A stretch of DNA of 64,000 nt from NCBI GenBank assembly GCA_964398945.1, contig CAYNOT010000006.1:124001-188000 (forward strand). The letters are read 5' to 3'. This document shows positions 8,333-17,247 of this stretch, piece by piece (positions within the stretch are counted from its first letter, which is position 1; every line of letters begins with the position of its first letter). Made by a program: the position numbers and the translations under genes. The notes under the pieces were generated by a model, which searched no databases, had not been told where the DNA came from, and saw only the letters and a program-made list of their open reading frames with translations. The DNA comes from JBGTGG01 sp964398945. GTDB taxonomy: Bacteria > Bacteroidota > Bacteroidia > Cytophagales > Cyclobacteriaceae.

Positions 8333-9247
8333 ATGATGAAGGTGCTAAAACAATTATGTGAAATTCAGGGCCTTTCGGGAAATGAAGGAAAGGTCAGTGA
8401 TTTTCTCCTCAAGTACATTAAAAAAGAAAAGAAAAATTGGAGCACCGAACCGCAAATTTTTCATGGCGATGGCTTCCAGGATTCAATCGTATTGGTATTT
8501 GGGAAACCACGCACTGCCATTTTCGCGCACATGGATTCGATTGGGTTTACCGTGCGCTATTTCAACCAATTGATCCCGGTGGGAAGTCCGGATGCGGAAG
8601 TGGGAACCAAACTCGTTGGGGAAGATAAACTGGGCACCATTGAATGTGAACTTGAATTTGATAAAGAAAACCGCGCGTATTACAAATTTGGAAGACCGAT
8701 TGAACGGGGAACCGATTTACATTATAAGATAAATTTTACTGAGTCAAAATCTTTTATCGAATCCGCGTATTTGGATGATCGGCTTGGCATTTATACTGCG
8801 TTGCAAGTAGCTGAAAAATTAAAAGATGGAATTATTGTTTTTAGTTGTTGGGAAGAACACGGTGGTGGTTCGGTTTCCTTCCTGACAAAATTCATTTACG
8901 ATCAGTGGAAGATTCAGAAAGCACTTATCGCAGACATTACCTGGGTAACCGATGGGGTCTTTCCGGGAAGCGGAGTTGCTATTTCTATGCGTGATAAAAA
9001 CATTCCGCGAAGAAAATTTGTGAATGAAATTATTGCCATTGCAGAAAAGCACAAAGTAAAATTTCAACTGGAAGTGGAAGGTGGTGGCTCCAGTGACGGT
9101 CGCGAAATTCAACACTCGGCATACCCAATTGATTGGTGCTTTGTAGGGGCGCCTTCTCAAAATCCGCACACACCACATGAAAAGGTGCATAAACAAGACA
9201 TTGCTGCGATGATTAAATTGTACAGCCACTTAATGAAAGATCTATAA
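8333..9247 (+). CDS. M42-family aminopeptidase
   Basis: 304 residues from the ATG at 8333 (or 8336); the frame is open further upstream but that part is unlike the family, whose members begin like LKQLCEIQGLSGNEGKVSDF. Metal and catalytic blocks are AHMDSIGF, AYLDDRLGIYTA, CWEEHGG and SSDGREIQ, in the expected order for co-catalytic zinc/cobalt exopeptidases that trim short peptides in the cytoplasm. No signal peptide. The following Tat-exported gene begins 17 nt later and could be co-transcribed. Confidence 0.88.
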   Translation: MMKVLKQLCEIQGLSGNEGKVSDFLLKYIKKEKKNWSTEPQIFHGDGFQDSIVLVFGKPRTAIFAHMDSIGFTVRYFNQLIPVGSPDAEVGTKLVGEDKLGTIECELEFDKENRAYYKFGRPIERGTDLHYKINFTESKSFIESAYLDDRLGIYTALQVAEKLKDGIIVFSCWEEHGGGSVSFLTKFIYDQWKIQKALIADITWVTDGVFPGSGVAISMRDKNIPRRKFVNEIIAIAEKHKVKFQLEVEGGGSSDGREIQHSAYPIDWCFVGAPSQNPHTPHEKVHKQDIAAMIKLYSHLMKDL

Positions 9248-9264
9248 ATCAAAATATCCAAACC

Positions 9265-10620
9265 ATGTCAAACACAAGACGGGATTTTATAAAGACAACC
9301 ACGGCCGCAAGCTTGGGATTTACAATTCTTCCTTCCTCGGTTTTCTCAGCATCCAAAGATGAAAAATTAAAACTGGGGTTTATTGGTGTAGGGTTGCGCG
9401 GACAAAACCATTTGGAGCTGGCGCTTAAAAGAAATGATGTTTCCGTAATTGCGATCTGCGATATCCAACAACGTATGATTGACATGTGCAAAAAAATGAT
9501 AACCGCTTCCGGAAAACCAATGCCCACCATTATTATGGACGGCCCGTATGGCTATCGGAAAATGCTGGAGAACAAAGACATCGATGCCGTGGTGATTTCC
9601 ACCCCGTGGGAATGGCATACCGTGATGTGCATCGATTCGATGAAAGCAAAAAAATATGTAGGATGTGAAGTCATCACAGGAACTACGATTGAAGAGTGCT
9701 GGGAACTTGTGCGTACTTCAGAAGAAACAGGCATGCCATTAATGATGTTGGAAAATGTTTGTTACAGGCGTGATGTAATGGCGGTGTTGAACATGGTGCG
9801 CCAAAATGTTTTTGGTGAACTGATCCATTTACAAGGCGGGTATCAACATGATTTACGCGAAGTAAAATTCAACGATGGCAAAAATCCGTATGGCGGTGGT
9901 GCGGAATTTGGTGAGAAAGGTTTTTCGGAAGCGCAATGGCGGACAGCACATTCTGTACATCGCGATGGCGATTTGTACCCAACACACGGTATAGGGCCAA
10001 TCGCAGAAATGATTGACATCAACAGAGGCAATCGCTTTACGGAAATTGTTTCCTATTCTTCAAAAGCCCGTGGGCTGCACGAGCATGTTGTAAAAGCAGG
10101 CGGTGAAAACCATCCGAACGCAAAAGTAAATTTCAAATTAGGGGATGTGGTTACCACGATGATCAAGTGCGCGAACGGTGAAACGATCCTGTTACAACAT
10201 GATACGAATCTTCCCCGGCCCTACTCCATTGGTTTCCGCGTGCAAGGCACACAAGGAATTTGGATGGACTTAAACAAATCCATTTACATTGAAGGCAAGA
10301 GCCCAAAATCACATCAATGGGAAGATGCAAAAGCATGGTTGGATAAATATGATCATCCGCTTTGGAAAAAATATGGCAACGATGCTTCCGGTGCCGGACA
10401 TGGAGGTATGGACTGGTTCGTATTGAATGCCTTTGTCGAATCCGCAAAAAGAAAGGTGAATCCACCACAAGATGTTTATGATGCCGTTACCTGGAGTGCG
10501 ATCACACCGCTTTCAGAAACCTCGATTCGTCTGGGGGGCGAAACATTGGATTTTCCGGATTTCACAAATGGGAAATGGATGCATCGGAAAAATGATTTTG
10601 CCTTGGATGACACTTATTGA
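9265..10620 (+). CDS. Gfo/Idh/MocA-fold protein of the glycoside hydrolase 109 type
   Basis: 451 residues. The N-terminus SNTRRDFIKTTTAASLGFTILP is a Tat signal. A Rossmann segment KLGFIGVGLRGQNHLELAL follows near residue 35, then ENVCYRRDVMAVLNMVR, LIHLQGGYQHDLR and YPTHGIGPIAEMIDINRGNRF. These fit GH109, where a tightly bound NAD takes part in retaining cleavage of alpha-N-acetylgalactosamine. An ordinary periplasmic Gfo/Idh dehydrogenase is the alternative, but the YRRDVM and QGGYQHD blocks favour GH109. Exported, periplasmic or surface-attached. Confidence 0.82.
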   Translation: MSNTRRDFIKTTTAASLGFTILPSSVFSASKDEKLKLGFIGVGLRGQNHLELALKRNDVSVIAICDIQQRMIDMCKKMITASGKPMPTIIMDGPYGYRKMLENKDIDAVVISTPWEWHTVMCIDSMKAKKYVGCEVITGTTIEECWELVRTSEETGMPLMMLENVCYRRDVMAVLNMVRQNVFGELIHLQGGYQHDLREVKFNDGKNPYGGGAEFGEKGFSEAQWRTAHSVHRDGDLYPTHGIGPIAEMIDINRGNRFTEIVSYSSKARGLHEHVVKAGGENHPNAKVNFKLGDVVTTMIKCANGETILLQHDTNLPRPYSIGFRVQGTQGIWMDLNKSIYIEGKSPKSHQWEDAKAWLDKYDHPLWKKYGNDASGAGHGGMDWFVLNAFVESAKRKVNPPQDVYDAVTWSAITPLSETSIRLGGETLDFPDFTNGKWMHRKNDFALDDTY

Positions 10621-10915
10621 GATGGATTAGACATAAGACATTAGATGTTAGACATTAAACAGAAGATATTTTATTCTCTACAAACATTTGGTCCCTCGGA
10701 GCCATGCATATTAATAAATCTTATAAGTCTTGCATGAGGTGGACTGTAAAAAATCCCGGAGGGATTAAATGTTTATAGATAGGTTATCGAAATTATGTAT
10801 CGATCCTGTAGGGGTCGAACATTGATCATGGCTTATTTGAAGAACATCCAATTAAAAAATCATTACATAAATTAAATTTTATCCATTACTTTACGCCTCG
10901 ATTAGATTTGAAGAT
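10621..10915. repeat. Spacer with word repeats and three small hairpins
   Basis: No gene. After a run of TTAGACAT-like words (10627-10660) there are three spaced mini-hairpins: GGTCCC/GGAGCC around 10690-10703, AATCCC-GGA-GGGATT at 10752-10766, and GATCCT-GTA-GGGGTC at 10802-10816. The last two have a 3-nt loop and are followed by similar AT-rich tails. Confidence 0.5.
10903..10910 (+). promoter_or_regulatory. -7 box directly before the VOC gene
   Basis: TAGATTTG matches TAnnTTTG and ends 5 nt before the ATG at 10916, so transcription would begin at or almost at the start codon. Confidence 0.45.
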
Positions 10916-11974
10916 ATGCACCCCATTATTGCAGGAATACAACAAGTAGGAATTGGAATCCCCGATGTGAATGAAGCCTTTACCTGGTATCGCAAACACT
11001 TCGGTATGGACATCAAAGTATTTGATGATGAAGCTGAAGCGAATTTAATGCTTCCCTACACGGGTGGCATGCCACACAAACGCCACGCTATTCTCGCCTT
11101 GAACATCCGTGGTGGTGGCGGATTTGAAATCTGGCAATACAAAAGCAGGACACCTGTCCTCCCCGACTTTGAAGTACAACTTGGTGACACCGGGATTTTT
11201 GTTGCCCGCATGAAATCTTCGAACGTAAAAGGGACATTCGATTTTTTAAAAAACACAAAAGCAGAAATACTGGGCGAACTCAGTAAAGCCCCGGATGGCA
11301 CAGACCATTTTTTTGTACGCGATCCATACGGAAATATTTTTGAGGTTGTAGAGGCCACCGATTGGTTCGGCAATGCAAATTCGCATACAGGCGGACCGGG
11401 CGGCTGTATGATTGGCGTTACCGATGTAGAGAAAGCTTTGAAATTTTACGCTACCATTTTAGGATATGATAAAGTGCTGTACGATAAAGAAGGCGTGTTT
11501 GAGGATTTGAAATGTTTGCCCGGTGGGGATGCTAAAGTAAGACGCGTTTTAATTGAGCATTCACAACCACGCGCGGGTAGCTTCTCTAAATTGTTGGGCA
11601 GCAGCAAGCTCGAATTAGTTTCGGTTCAGGACAGAACACCACGAAAAATTTATGAAAACAGATATTGGGGCGATCGTGGTTTTATCCATTTGTGTTTCGA
11701 TATCAATGGCATGGCCAACATGAAAAAACTTTGCGAAAGCAATGGCTATCCGTTCACTGTTGATAGCTCCGGAAGTTTTGATATGGGCGAAGCAGCCGGG
11801 TATTTCAGTTATGTGGAAGACCCGGATGGAACATTGATCGAATTTGTAGAAACGCACCGTATTCCTATCCTCAAAAAAATTGGTTGGTATCTCGATCTGC
11901 GAAAAAGGGACCCGAAAAAATCATTGCCCAATTGGATGTTAAAGGCACTTTCGTTCAATCGCGTCAAAGGCTAA
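10916..11974 (+). CDS. Two-domain VOC (glyoxalase/bleomycin-resistance fold) protein
   Basis: 352 residues with two vicinal-oxygen-chelate units. Unit one spans roughly 1-150 (HPIIAGIQQVGIGIPDVNEAFTWYRKHFG ... FVRDPYGNIFEVVEA), unit two roughly 155-325 (GGCMIGVTDVEKALKFYATILG ... YVEDPDGTLIEFVETHRI). Each ends with the Glu of a metal site. The pattern DPxGxxxEx(V) is typical of VOC enzymes such as dioxygenases, isomerases and lyases; the specific reaction cannot be called. Soluble. Transcribed alone. Confidence 0.75.
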   Translation: MHPIIAGIQQVGIGIPDVNEAFTWYRKHFGMDIKVFDDEAEANLMLPYTGGMPHKRHAILALNIRGGGGFEIWQYKSRTPVLPDFEVQLGDTGIFVARMKSSNVKGTFDFLKNTKAEILGELSKAPDGTDHFFVRDPYGNIFEVVEATDWFGNANSHTGGPGGCMIGVTDVEKALKFYATILGYDKVLYDKEGVFEDLKCLPGGDAKVRRVLIEHSQPRAGSFSKLLGSSKLELVSVQDRTPRKIYENRYWGDRGFIHLCFDINGMANMKKLCESNGYPFTVDSSGSFDMGEAAGYFSYVEDPDGTLIEFVETHRIPILKKIGWYLDLRKRDPKKSLPNWMLKALSFNRVKG

Positions 11975-12020
11975 CAAATGCGTCAGGCCGCTTTAAACGG
12001 CCAGGTGCGTATTCAAAATT

Positions 12021-12048
12021 TTTGGATTAAAACAAAACCCTATATTTG
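12021..12048 (+). promoter_or_regulatory. Promoter of the hpt-adk-obgE group
   Basis: TTTG at 12021-12024 and TATATTTG at 12041-12048 with 16 nt between, slightly short of the usual spacing. The -7 box covers the alternative TTG start at 12046, which argues that hpt begins at 12073. Confidence 0.55.
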
Positions 12049-12072
12049 CGCCTCAATTTTTTGTTGGGCTGT

Positions 12073-12630
12073 ATGACCATCCACGATTTAACATTCGAAA
12101 AATTCATTAGTGAAGATAAGATTCGTAAGAAAGTGCTTTTGCTTGCGAAGCAAATCTCCGAAGATTACAAAGGTCGCATACCGTGCTTTCTTCCGATCCT
12201 GAATGGATCGTTTATGTTTGCTTCGGATTTACTAAAAGAAGTCGATTTACAATGCCGCGTTTCATTTGTGAAGATCGCATCGTATCAGGGCACGCAAAGT
12301 ACGGGCCAGATAAAAACCTTGATTGGCCATGAAGAAAGCCTCTTCAATCAGGATATCATCATCATTGAAGATATTGTAGACACGGGTATCTCACTACAGC
12401 AAACCATTAACGATTTGCGCGAACTGGGGACCAAATCCGTGGAAGCTGTTTCCCTTTTCAGAAAAGCACAAGCCCGCGAAAAAAACATTGATGTAAAGTA
12501 TGTAGGATTTGATATTGAAAATGAATTTGTAGTTGGTTATGGCCTCGATTATGATGGCCTGGGCAGAAACCTGAAATCCATTCATAAAGTGAAGAAGAAC
12601 AAGTCCAATTTGGTGAAGGACGAATTTTAG
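12073..12630 (+). CDS. hpt: Hypoxanthine phosphoribosyltransferase
   Basis: 185 residues from ATG 12073 (MTIHDLTFEKFISEDKI). It converts hypoxanthine or guanine plus PRPP to the nucleotide. Visible are the PRPP motif IIIIEDIVDTGISLQQTI, the active-site FLPILNGSFMFASDL, the flexible-loop VSFVKIASYQGTQSTGQIK and the C-terminal FVVGYGLDYDGLGRNL. Followed by adk after 60 nt; a purine salvage/nucleotide balance pairing. Confidence 0.93.
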   Translation: MTIHDLTFEKFISEDKIRKKVLLLAKQISEDYKGRIPCFLPILNGSFMFASDLLKEVDLQCRVSFVKIASYQGTQSTGQIKTLIGHEESLFNQDIIIIEDIVDTGISLQQTINDLRELGTKSVEAVSLFRKAQAREKNIDVKYVGFDIENEFVVGYGLDYDGLGRNLKSIHKVKKNKSNLVKDEF

Positions 12631-12690
12631 TATATTGGCCAACCAATAATTCAAAAAACCACGAAATTATCCATCAATTAAAGAATTCAA

Positions 12691-13266
12691 ATGATTAACA
12701 TGGTGATTTTTGGCCCGCCCGGTGCCGGAAAAGGAACGCAAAGTGAAAAGCTTATTGAAAAATACGGGATGGTGCACATCTCTACAGGAGACATCTTTAG
12801 AGCACATCTCAAAAACGAAACCGCCCTTGGTAAAAAGGTAAAAGAGATCATCAACAACGGAGTGCTTGTCCCGGATGAAATTACCATTGCCATGTTGGAA
12901 GAAGAGGTACACAAAAACCCCGATGCAAATGGGTTTTTATTTGATGGGTTTCCGCGTACCGTTCCACAAGCAGAATCGCTTGATCGATTGATGGAAAAAA
13001 ACGGAACTGCCATCCATGTGGTAGTGGCATTGGATGTAACAGAAGAAGAAGTGCGAACCCGGATTGCAAAACGCAGAAACATTGAAAACCGTCCGGATGA
13101 TGCGGATGACAAACTTAACAAACGCATCGATGAATATTTTCAAAAAACAGTTCACGTGCTTCCGTATTACGAAAAACAAAACCGTTTAAACACATTACAG
13201 GGAATAGGTGATGTGGATTCAATATTCACGTCTATCACAGAAGTAATCGAAGCACATTCAAACTAA
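12691..13266 (+). CDS. adk: Adenylate kinase
   Basis: 191 residues. It interconverts ATP plus AMP with two ADP. P-loop GPPGAGKGT is at residues 8-16, the AMP-binding STGDIFRAHL follows, then LFDGFPRTVPQAESL, and the lid region is the short form (RNIENRPDDADDKLNKRID) without zinc cysteines. Three nt separate it from obgE, so the two are in one operon. Confidence 0.96.
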   Translation: MINMVIFGPPGAGKGTQSEKLIEKYGMVHISTGDIFRAHLKNETALGKKVKEIINNGVLVPDEITIAMLEEEVHKNPDANGFLFDGFPRTVPQAESLDRLMEKNGTAIHVVVALDVTEEEVRTRIAKRRNIENRPDDADDKLNKRIDEYFQKTVHVLPYYEKQNRLNTLQGIGDVDSIFTSITEVIEAHSN

Positions 13267-13269
13267 CGT

Positions 13270-14265
13270 ATGGCGGGAGCTAATTTTATCGATTATGTAA
13301 AATTCTGTTCCCGGTCAGGTGCAGGTGGTGCCGGCTGTCTGCATTTTCATCGCGAAAAGCATATCGACAAAGGCGGCCCTGATGGCGGTGATGGTGGGCA
13401 TGGCGGGCACGTAATCCTTCGCGGCAATGCCCAACACTGGACGCTCCTTCATTTAAAATACCGAAAGCACGTTATTGCAGAAAACGGGAACCCGGGTGAG
13501 CCAAAGAATAGCTCGGGCGCTGCCGGCAAACATGAAATCCTCGAAGTACCCTTGGGTACCGTTGCCCGCGATGCAGAGACCAATGAAATTATCTGCGAGA
13601 TTTCTGAAGACGGGCAGGAAGAAATCCTGACACCCGGTGGACGCGGTGGAAAAGGGAATGCCTTTTTTACAACACCAACCAAGCAAGCCCCCCAATACGC
13701 GCAGCCCGGTGAACCAGGCCAGGAGCAATGGGTTATTCTTGAGCTCAAAATATTGGCCGATGTGGGCCTTGTTGGATTCCCCAATGCAGGAAAATCAACC
13801 TTGCTTTCCGTAATGTCGGCCGCCAAACCAAAAATTGGAGACTATCCATTCACAACCTTAACCCCCAACCTCGGTGTTGTTTCGTATCGAAATGACCGCT
13901 CGTTTGTGATTGCCGATATCCCGGGGATCATTGAAGGCGCAGCAGAAGGAAAAGGGCTTGGCATTCGTTTTTTGAAACACATTGAACGAAACTCGCTGCT
14001 CTTGTTCATGGTGCCTGCGGATGCGAACGATATAAAAAAGGAATACGAAGTTCTCCTAAACGAACTCAAGAAATATAATCCGGAATTGCTCGATAAGAAA
14101 CGGATACTAGCCATTTCAAAATCGGATATGCTTGATGACGAGTTGAAAGAAGCCCTTAAAAAAGAGCTGCCCGCAAACATCCCGTCCTTATTTATATCCT
14201 CGGTTGCCCAACAAGGGCTCACGGAGCTGAAAGACATGATCTGGAAGAACCTCAACCAGGCGTAG
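13270..14265 (+). CDS. obgE: Obg-family GTPase
   Basis: 331 residues. The N-terminal Obg fold is glycine-rich (FIDYVKFCSRSGAGGAGCLHFHREKHIDKGGPDGGDGG), the GTPase domain starts near residue 165 with GFPNAGKSTLLSVMSAAKPKI, then YPFTTLTPNLG, DIPGIIEGAAEGKGLG and the specificity element SKSD. It lacks the extra C-terminal OCT domain, which is common in this phylum. It acts in 50S ribosome assembly and stress signalling. Its stop codon abuts the regulatory box of grpE. Confidence 0.95.
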   Translation: MAGANFIDYVKFCSRSGAGGAGCLHFHREKHIDKGGPDGGDGGHGGHVILRGNAQHWTLLHLKYRKHVIAENGNPGEPKNSSGAAGKHEILEVPLGTVARDAETNEIICEISEDGQEEILTPGGRGGKGNAFFTTPTKQAPQYAQPGEPGQEQWVILELKILADVGLVGFPNAGKSTLLSVMSAAKPKIGDYPFTTLTPNLGVVSYRNDRSFVIADIPGIIEGAAEGKGLGIRFLKHIERNSLLLFMVPADANDIKKEYEVLLNELKKYNPELLDKKRILAISKSDMLDDELKEALKKELPANIPSLFISSVAQQGLTELKDMIWKNLNQA

Positions 14266-14306
14266 TGCCATATTGACACCAAAAAACCGGTTGGCAATAT
14301 TATTGA
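14266..14306 (+). promoter_or_regulatory. grpE-dnaJ promoter: upstream box plus sigma-54-like element
   Basis: TGGCAA at 14292-14297, 5 nt, then TTGA at 14303-14306 has the -24/-12 geometry of a sigma-54 promoter, with A in place of C after the -12 G. An 18-nt box TGCCATATTGACACCAAA at 14266-14283 matches 14 of 18 positions of a box in the same relative place upstream of dnaK. The role is inferred. Confidence 0.5.
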
Positions 14307-14346
14307 CAAACCCACAGTTCAAAATTCTATTGACGTTTACCTAATT

Positions 14347-14937
14347 ATGAAGCAAGAGACAAAAACTGACGATAAGAATATCAATCCGGAAGAAATCCTG
14401 GATGAAACCCCCGCCAATCAAGCCGAAGCTGGTGAAAAGGAAGATTCCGAAGAAGGCCATGAGGCAGAAGAATCCGGGATCTCAGAGCCTGAAAAATCAG
14501 ACCTTGACAAACTAAAAGACGAATTGGCAGAATTTAAAGATAAATATCTACGGTTATACTCTGAGTTTGACAACTTCAGGAAACGCACCGCAAAAGAGAA
14601 ACTAGACCTTATCCAAAATGCCAACGAGCAATTATTGGTAGCGCTGCTCCCTATTGTAGATGATTTCGAAAGGGCATCAAAAGCCAGTGAAGAAACCCAG
14701 GATGTCCAGGGGTACAAACTCATCCAGGACAAGTTTAACAAGTCGATGGAAAAGTACGGTGTTAAAACCATGAAGGTAGGGGCGGGAAGTGATTTCGATC
14801 CTGATTTACATGAAGCCATTACCCAAATACCCGCGCCCAGTGAAAAACTCAAAGGCAAAGTTGTAGACGTAATTGAGAAGGGATATTTATTAAATGAAAA
14901 AGTAATTCGCTACGCCAAGGTAGTAGTGGGAAATTAA
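14347..14937 (+). CDS. grpE: Nucleotide exchange factor GrpE
   Basis: 196 residues. An acidic, disordered N-terminus (about 1-55) is followed by the long coiled coil (DKLKDELAEFKDKYLRLYSEFDNFRKRTAKEK) and the C-terminal beta domain with GVKTMKVGAGSDFDPDLHEAI and KGYLLNEKVIRYAKVVVG. It releases ADP from DnaK. Eight nt before dnaJ; dnaK lies apart at 37.8 kb. Confidence 0.96.
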   Translation: MKQETKTDDKNINPEEILDETPANQAEAGEKEDSEEGHEAEESGISEPEKSDLDKLKDELAEFKDKYLRLYSEFDNFRKRTAKEKLDLIQNANEQLLVALLPIVDDFERASKASEETQDVQGYKLIQDKFNKSMEKYGVKTMKVGAGSDFDPDLHEAITQIPAPSEKLKGKVVDVIEKGYLLNEKVIRYAKVVVGN

Positions 14938-14945
14938 TTTAGAGA

Positions 14946-16067
14946 ATGTCAACGAAGAGAGACTATTACGAAATCCTTGGTGTAACCAAATCAGCTACCG
15001 CTGAGGAAATAAAGAAAGCATACCGCAAGGTGGCGATCCAATTCCATCCGGATAAAAACCCGGACGACAAAGCTGCTGAGGAAAAATTCAAAGAAGCGGC
15101 AGAAGCGTATGAGGTGTTGAGCAATGCAGACAAGCGTGCGCAGTATGACCGCTTTGGCCATAACCGCCCGGGAATGGGTGGTGGCTACAGCCACGAAATG
15201 AATATGGAAGACATCTTCAGCCAGTTTGGGGATATCTTCGGTGGTGGCAGTCCGTTCGATAGTTTCTTTGGTGGTGGAGGTGGAAGAAGTACATCCCGCA
15301 GAGGAAGGAAAGGTTCGAACCTTCGTATAAAGCTAAAATTGTCGTTGGAAGAAATCGCCAATGGTGTTGAAAAGAAAATAAAAGTAAACCGTCTTGTTAA
15401 AGCAGATGGTGTCACCTTTAAGCAATGCGCTACCTGTCATGGTGCGGGGCAAACCAAACGCGTGGTCAATACCATGCTGGGGCAAATGGTGTCTGCCACA
15501 ACCTGTCCTACCTGTAATGGAGCAGGGCAACTGATTGACAAGCGCCCGCCCGGTGTCGATAGCTCCGGATTGATTTCAAAAGAAGAAATTTTCAGTGTAA
15601 AAATCCCGGCAGGTGTTTCAGAAGGCATGCAACTTTCCATGTCAGGAAAAGGCAATGAGGCCCCCGGCGGAGTAGCGGGCGACCTTTTGATTTTAATTGA
15701 AGAAAAAGAAGATCCTCAATTAAAAAGAGATGGCAACAACCTGATTTATGACCTGCACATTACCATCGTGGATGCAGCCCTTGGGGCACAGGTTGAGGTT
15801 CCTTCCGTTACCGGAAAAGTGAAAATCAAAATCGAACCGGGGACACAAAGCGGAAAAATACTTCGCTTAAGAGGAAAAGGGCTCAAAGATGTAAACGGAT
15901 ACGGAATCGGTGACCAATTGGTGTACGTAAACGTTTGGACCCCTAAAAAGCTTTCTTCCGAAGAAAAGGCCATCCTGGAAGGACTCAAAGACTCCCCGAA
16001 CTTCCAACCGAACCCAAGCGAAGGAGACAAAGGTTTTTTTGACAAAATGAAGGAATTCTTTCATTAA
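14946..16067 (+). CDS. dnaJ: Chaperone DnaJ with two CxxCxGxG modules
   Basis: 373 residues. J domain 1-70 with HPD at 34-36, then a Gly/Phe-rich region with the GGGGG stretch, then the zinc region. Only two CxxCxGxG repeats are present (CATCHGAG, CPTCNGAG) instead of four, followed by the substrate-binding C-terminal domains (KIPAGVSEGMQL, VPSVTGKVKIKIEPGTQSGKILRLRGKG). The reduced zinc finger is frequent in DnaJ of Cytophagales and Flavobacteria, so it is probably functional. Confidence 0.95.
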   Translation: MSTKRDYYEILGVTKSATAEEIKKAYRKVAIQFHPDKNPDDKAAEEKFKEAAEAYEVLSNADKRAQYDRFGHNRPGMGGGYSHEMNMEDIFSQFGDIFGGGSPFDSFFGGGGGRSTSRRGRKGSNLRIKLKLSLEEIANGVEKKIKVNRLVKADGVTFKQCATCHGAGQTKRVVNTMLGQMVSATTCPTCNGAGQLIDKRPPGVDSSGLISKEEIFSVKIPAGVSEGMQLSMSGKGNEAPGGVAGDLLILIEEKEDPQLKRDGNNLIYDLHITIVDAALGAQVEVPSVTGKVKIKIEPGTQSGKILRLRGKGLKDVNGYGIGDQLVYVNVWTPKKLSSEEKAILEGLKDSPNFQPNPSEGDKGFFDKMKEFFH

Positions 16068-16102
16068 GGAGTTCAATTCTGGCCGGGGCTATACTTTGCA
16101 GC

Positions 16103-16125
16103 CAACCCCCTGTATTGGGTTGTTT
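16103..16125 (+). terminator. Possible terminator after dnaJ
   Basis: CAACCC at 16103-16108 and GGGTTG at 16117-16122 form a 6-bp stem with an 8-nt loop followed by TTT; a stronger T-run comes later at about 16139. Confidence 0.35.
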
Positions 16126-16233
16126 AGACGTGTAAAGTTTTTTTATTGCGAAAACACTTGTTTTTTTGGGACAAAACCCGAAAATACCTTACGTAGAGGT
16201 AACTTATAGTTTAAGTACCCGTATCTAAACAGC

Positions 16234-17133
16234 ATGCAGAAGAAGTTTTGGTTGACATTTAGTGGTGTAATGGTTGCTGCATTGGCCTCTGGCCAGATAA
16301 AGAAGCAATTCGTAATTGAAAATCCGGAAAAATGTGAAGAGGTAAAGCTTGTCCTCAAAGCAAACAGTGGAAACTGTTTCATAAAACCCTCCCATAGCAA
16401 CGATTTACTCACGGTTTACAGCAATCAGGATATCGATTCGTATTCGCAAAAATTTTCCAAGGAAATAATCGATAATGTATGCTACATCAAGCTGGGGCTT
16501 GAAGAAGTACGGTCCGATGGGTTTAGCCAGACCATTTCCACACGGGTATTTGGTTCAGGCGTGAGTAATTCCAATGATAAGTTTTGGAAAATGTACCTGA
16601 CAGACTCTAAACCCTACTATTTGGAGTTCTCTTACGGAGTAGGAAGCGCAAACATGGATTTATCCGGCCTTTCTATCAAAAACCTAAAAATCAACACGGG
16701 CAGCGCTGACGTAAATGTTGGCTATTTCTCTGAAATGGAAAACAAAATCGACATGGATACCTTCCACATTAAAGTGGATGTCGGTACTGCAAAAATCAAA
16801 AACATGAACCTCGCACGTGCGAAATATGTAAAAGCCGATGTTGGCTTTGGCAATATGCTGCTCGACTTCAGCAACAAACCATTGGTAGGAAATGAAATCA
16901 AGGGGAGCGTGGGGGCAGGAAACCTCATTATCATTATGCCACAAGAAGATGTGCCTGTGTTGGTAAAAATCAGGGACTCATGGCTTTGCAGCGTTAGCAT
17001 TCCCAAAAGCTTAAAGAAAATCAAAGAAAATACTTTCGCGAACGCAGCGTACACAGCCGATTCTAAAAACGCAATGGTCTTTAATCTTGATGTATCCATG
17101 GGCAACATCATCTTCAAAGACAAATTGGATTAG
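16234..17133 (+). CDS. Secreted DUF4097-like beta-repeat protein
   Basis: 299 residues. Signal peptide QKKFWLTFSGVMVAALASGQ. The mature part contains successive short strands with a recurring pattern (LSGLSIKNLKINTGSADVNVGY, FHIKVDVGTAKIKNMNLARAKYVKADVGFGNMLLDF, IKGSVGAGNLIIIM), like the right-handed repeats of DUF4097-type putative adhesins. Function unknown. The N-terminal part has two cysteines (in EKCEEV and GNCFIK). Single gene between dnaJ and the ABC exporter. Confidence 0.6.
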   Translation: MQKKFWLTFSGVMVAALASGQIKKQFVIENPEKCEEVKLVLKANSGNCFIKPSHSNDLLTVYSNQDIDSYSQKFSKEIIDNVCYIKLGLEEVRSDGFSQTISTRVFGSGVSNSNDKFWKMYLTDSKPYYLEFSYGVGSANMDLSGLSIKNLKINTGSADVNVGYFSEMENKIDMDTFHIKVDVGTAKIKNMNLARAKYVKADVGFGNMLLDFSNKPLVGNEIKGSVGAGNLIIIMPQEDVPVLVKIRDSWLCSVSIPKSLKKIKENTFANAAYTADSKNAMVFNLDVSMGNIIFKDKLD

Positions 17134-17247
17134 AACGCAGGCTCATTCCAAGCGGTCTACTGAAGTAGGATTTATCCATAACATTCCTTTTTCTGTAATT
17201 CCTTCCTATCTTTTGACACTCATTCGTGTCATTAAACTAAACTATTT

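Noticed and set aside
14946..16067. DnaJ with a damaged zinc finger
   Set aside because: Two CxxCxGxG modules instead of four is a known form in this group of bacteria and the rest of the protein is intact.
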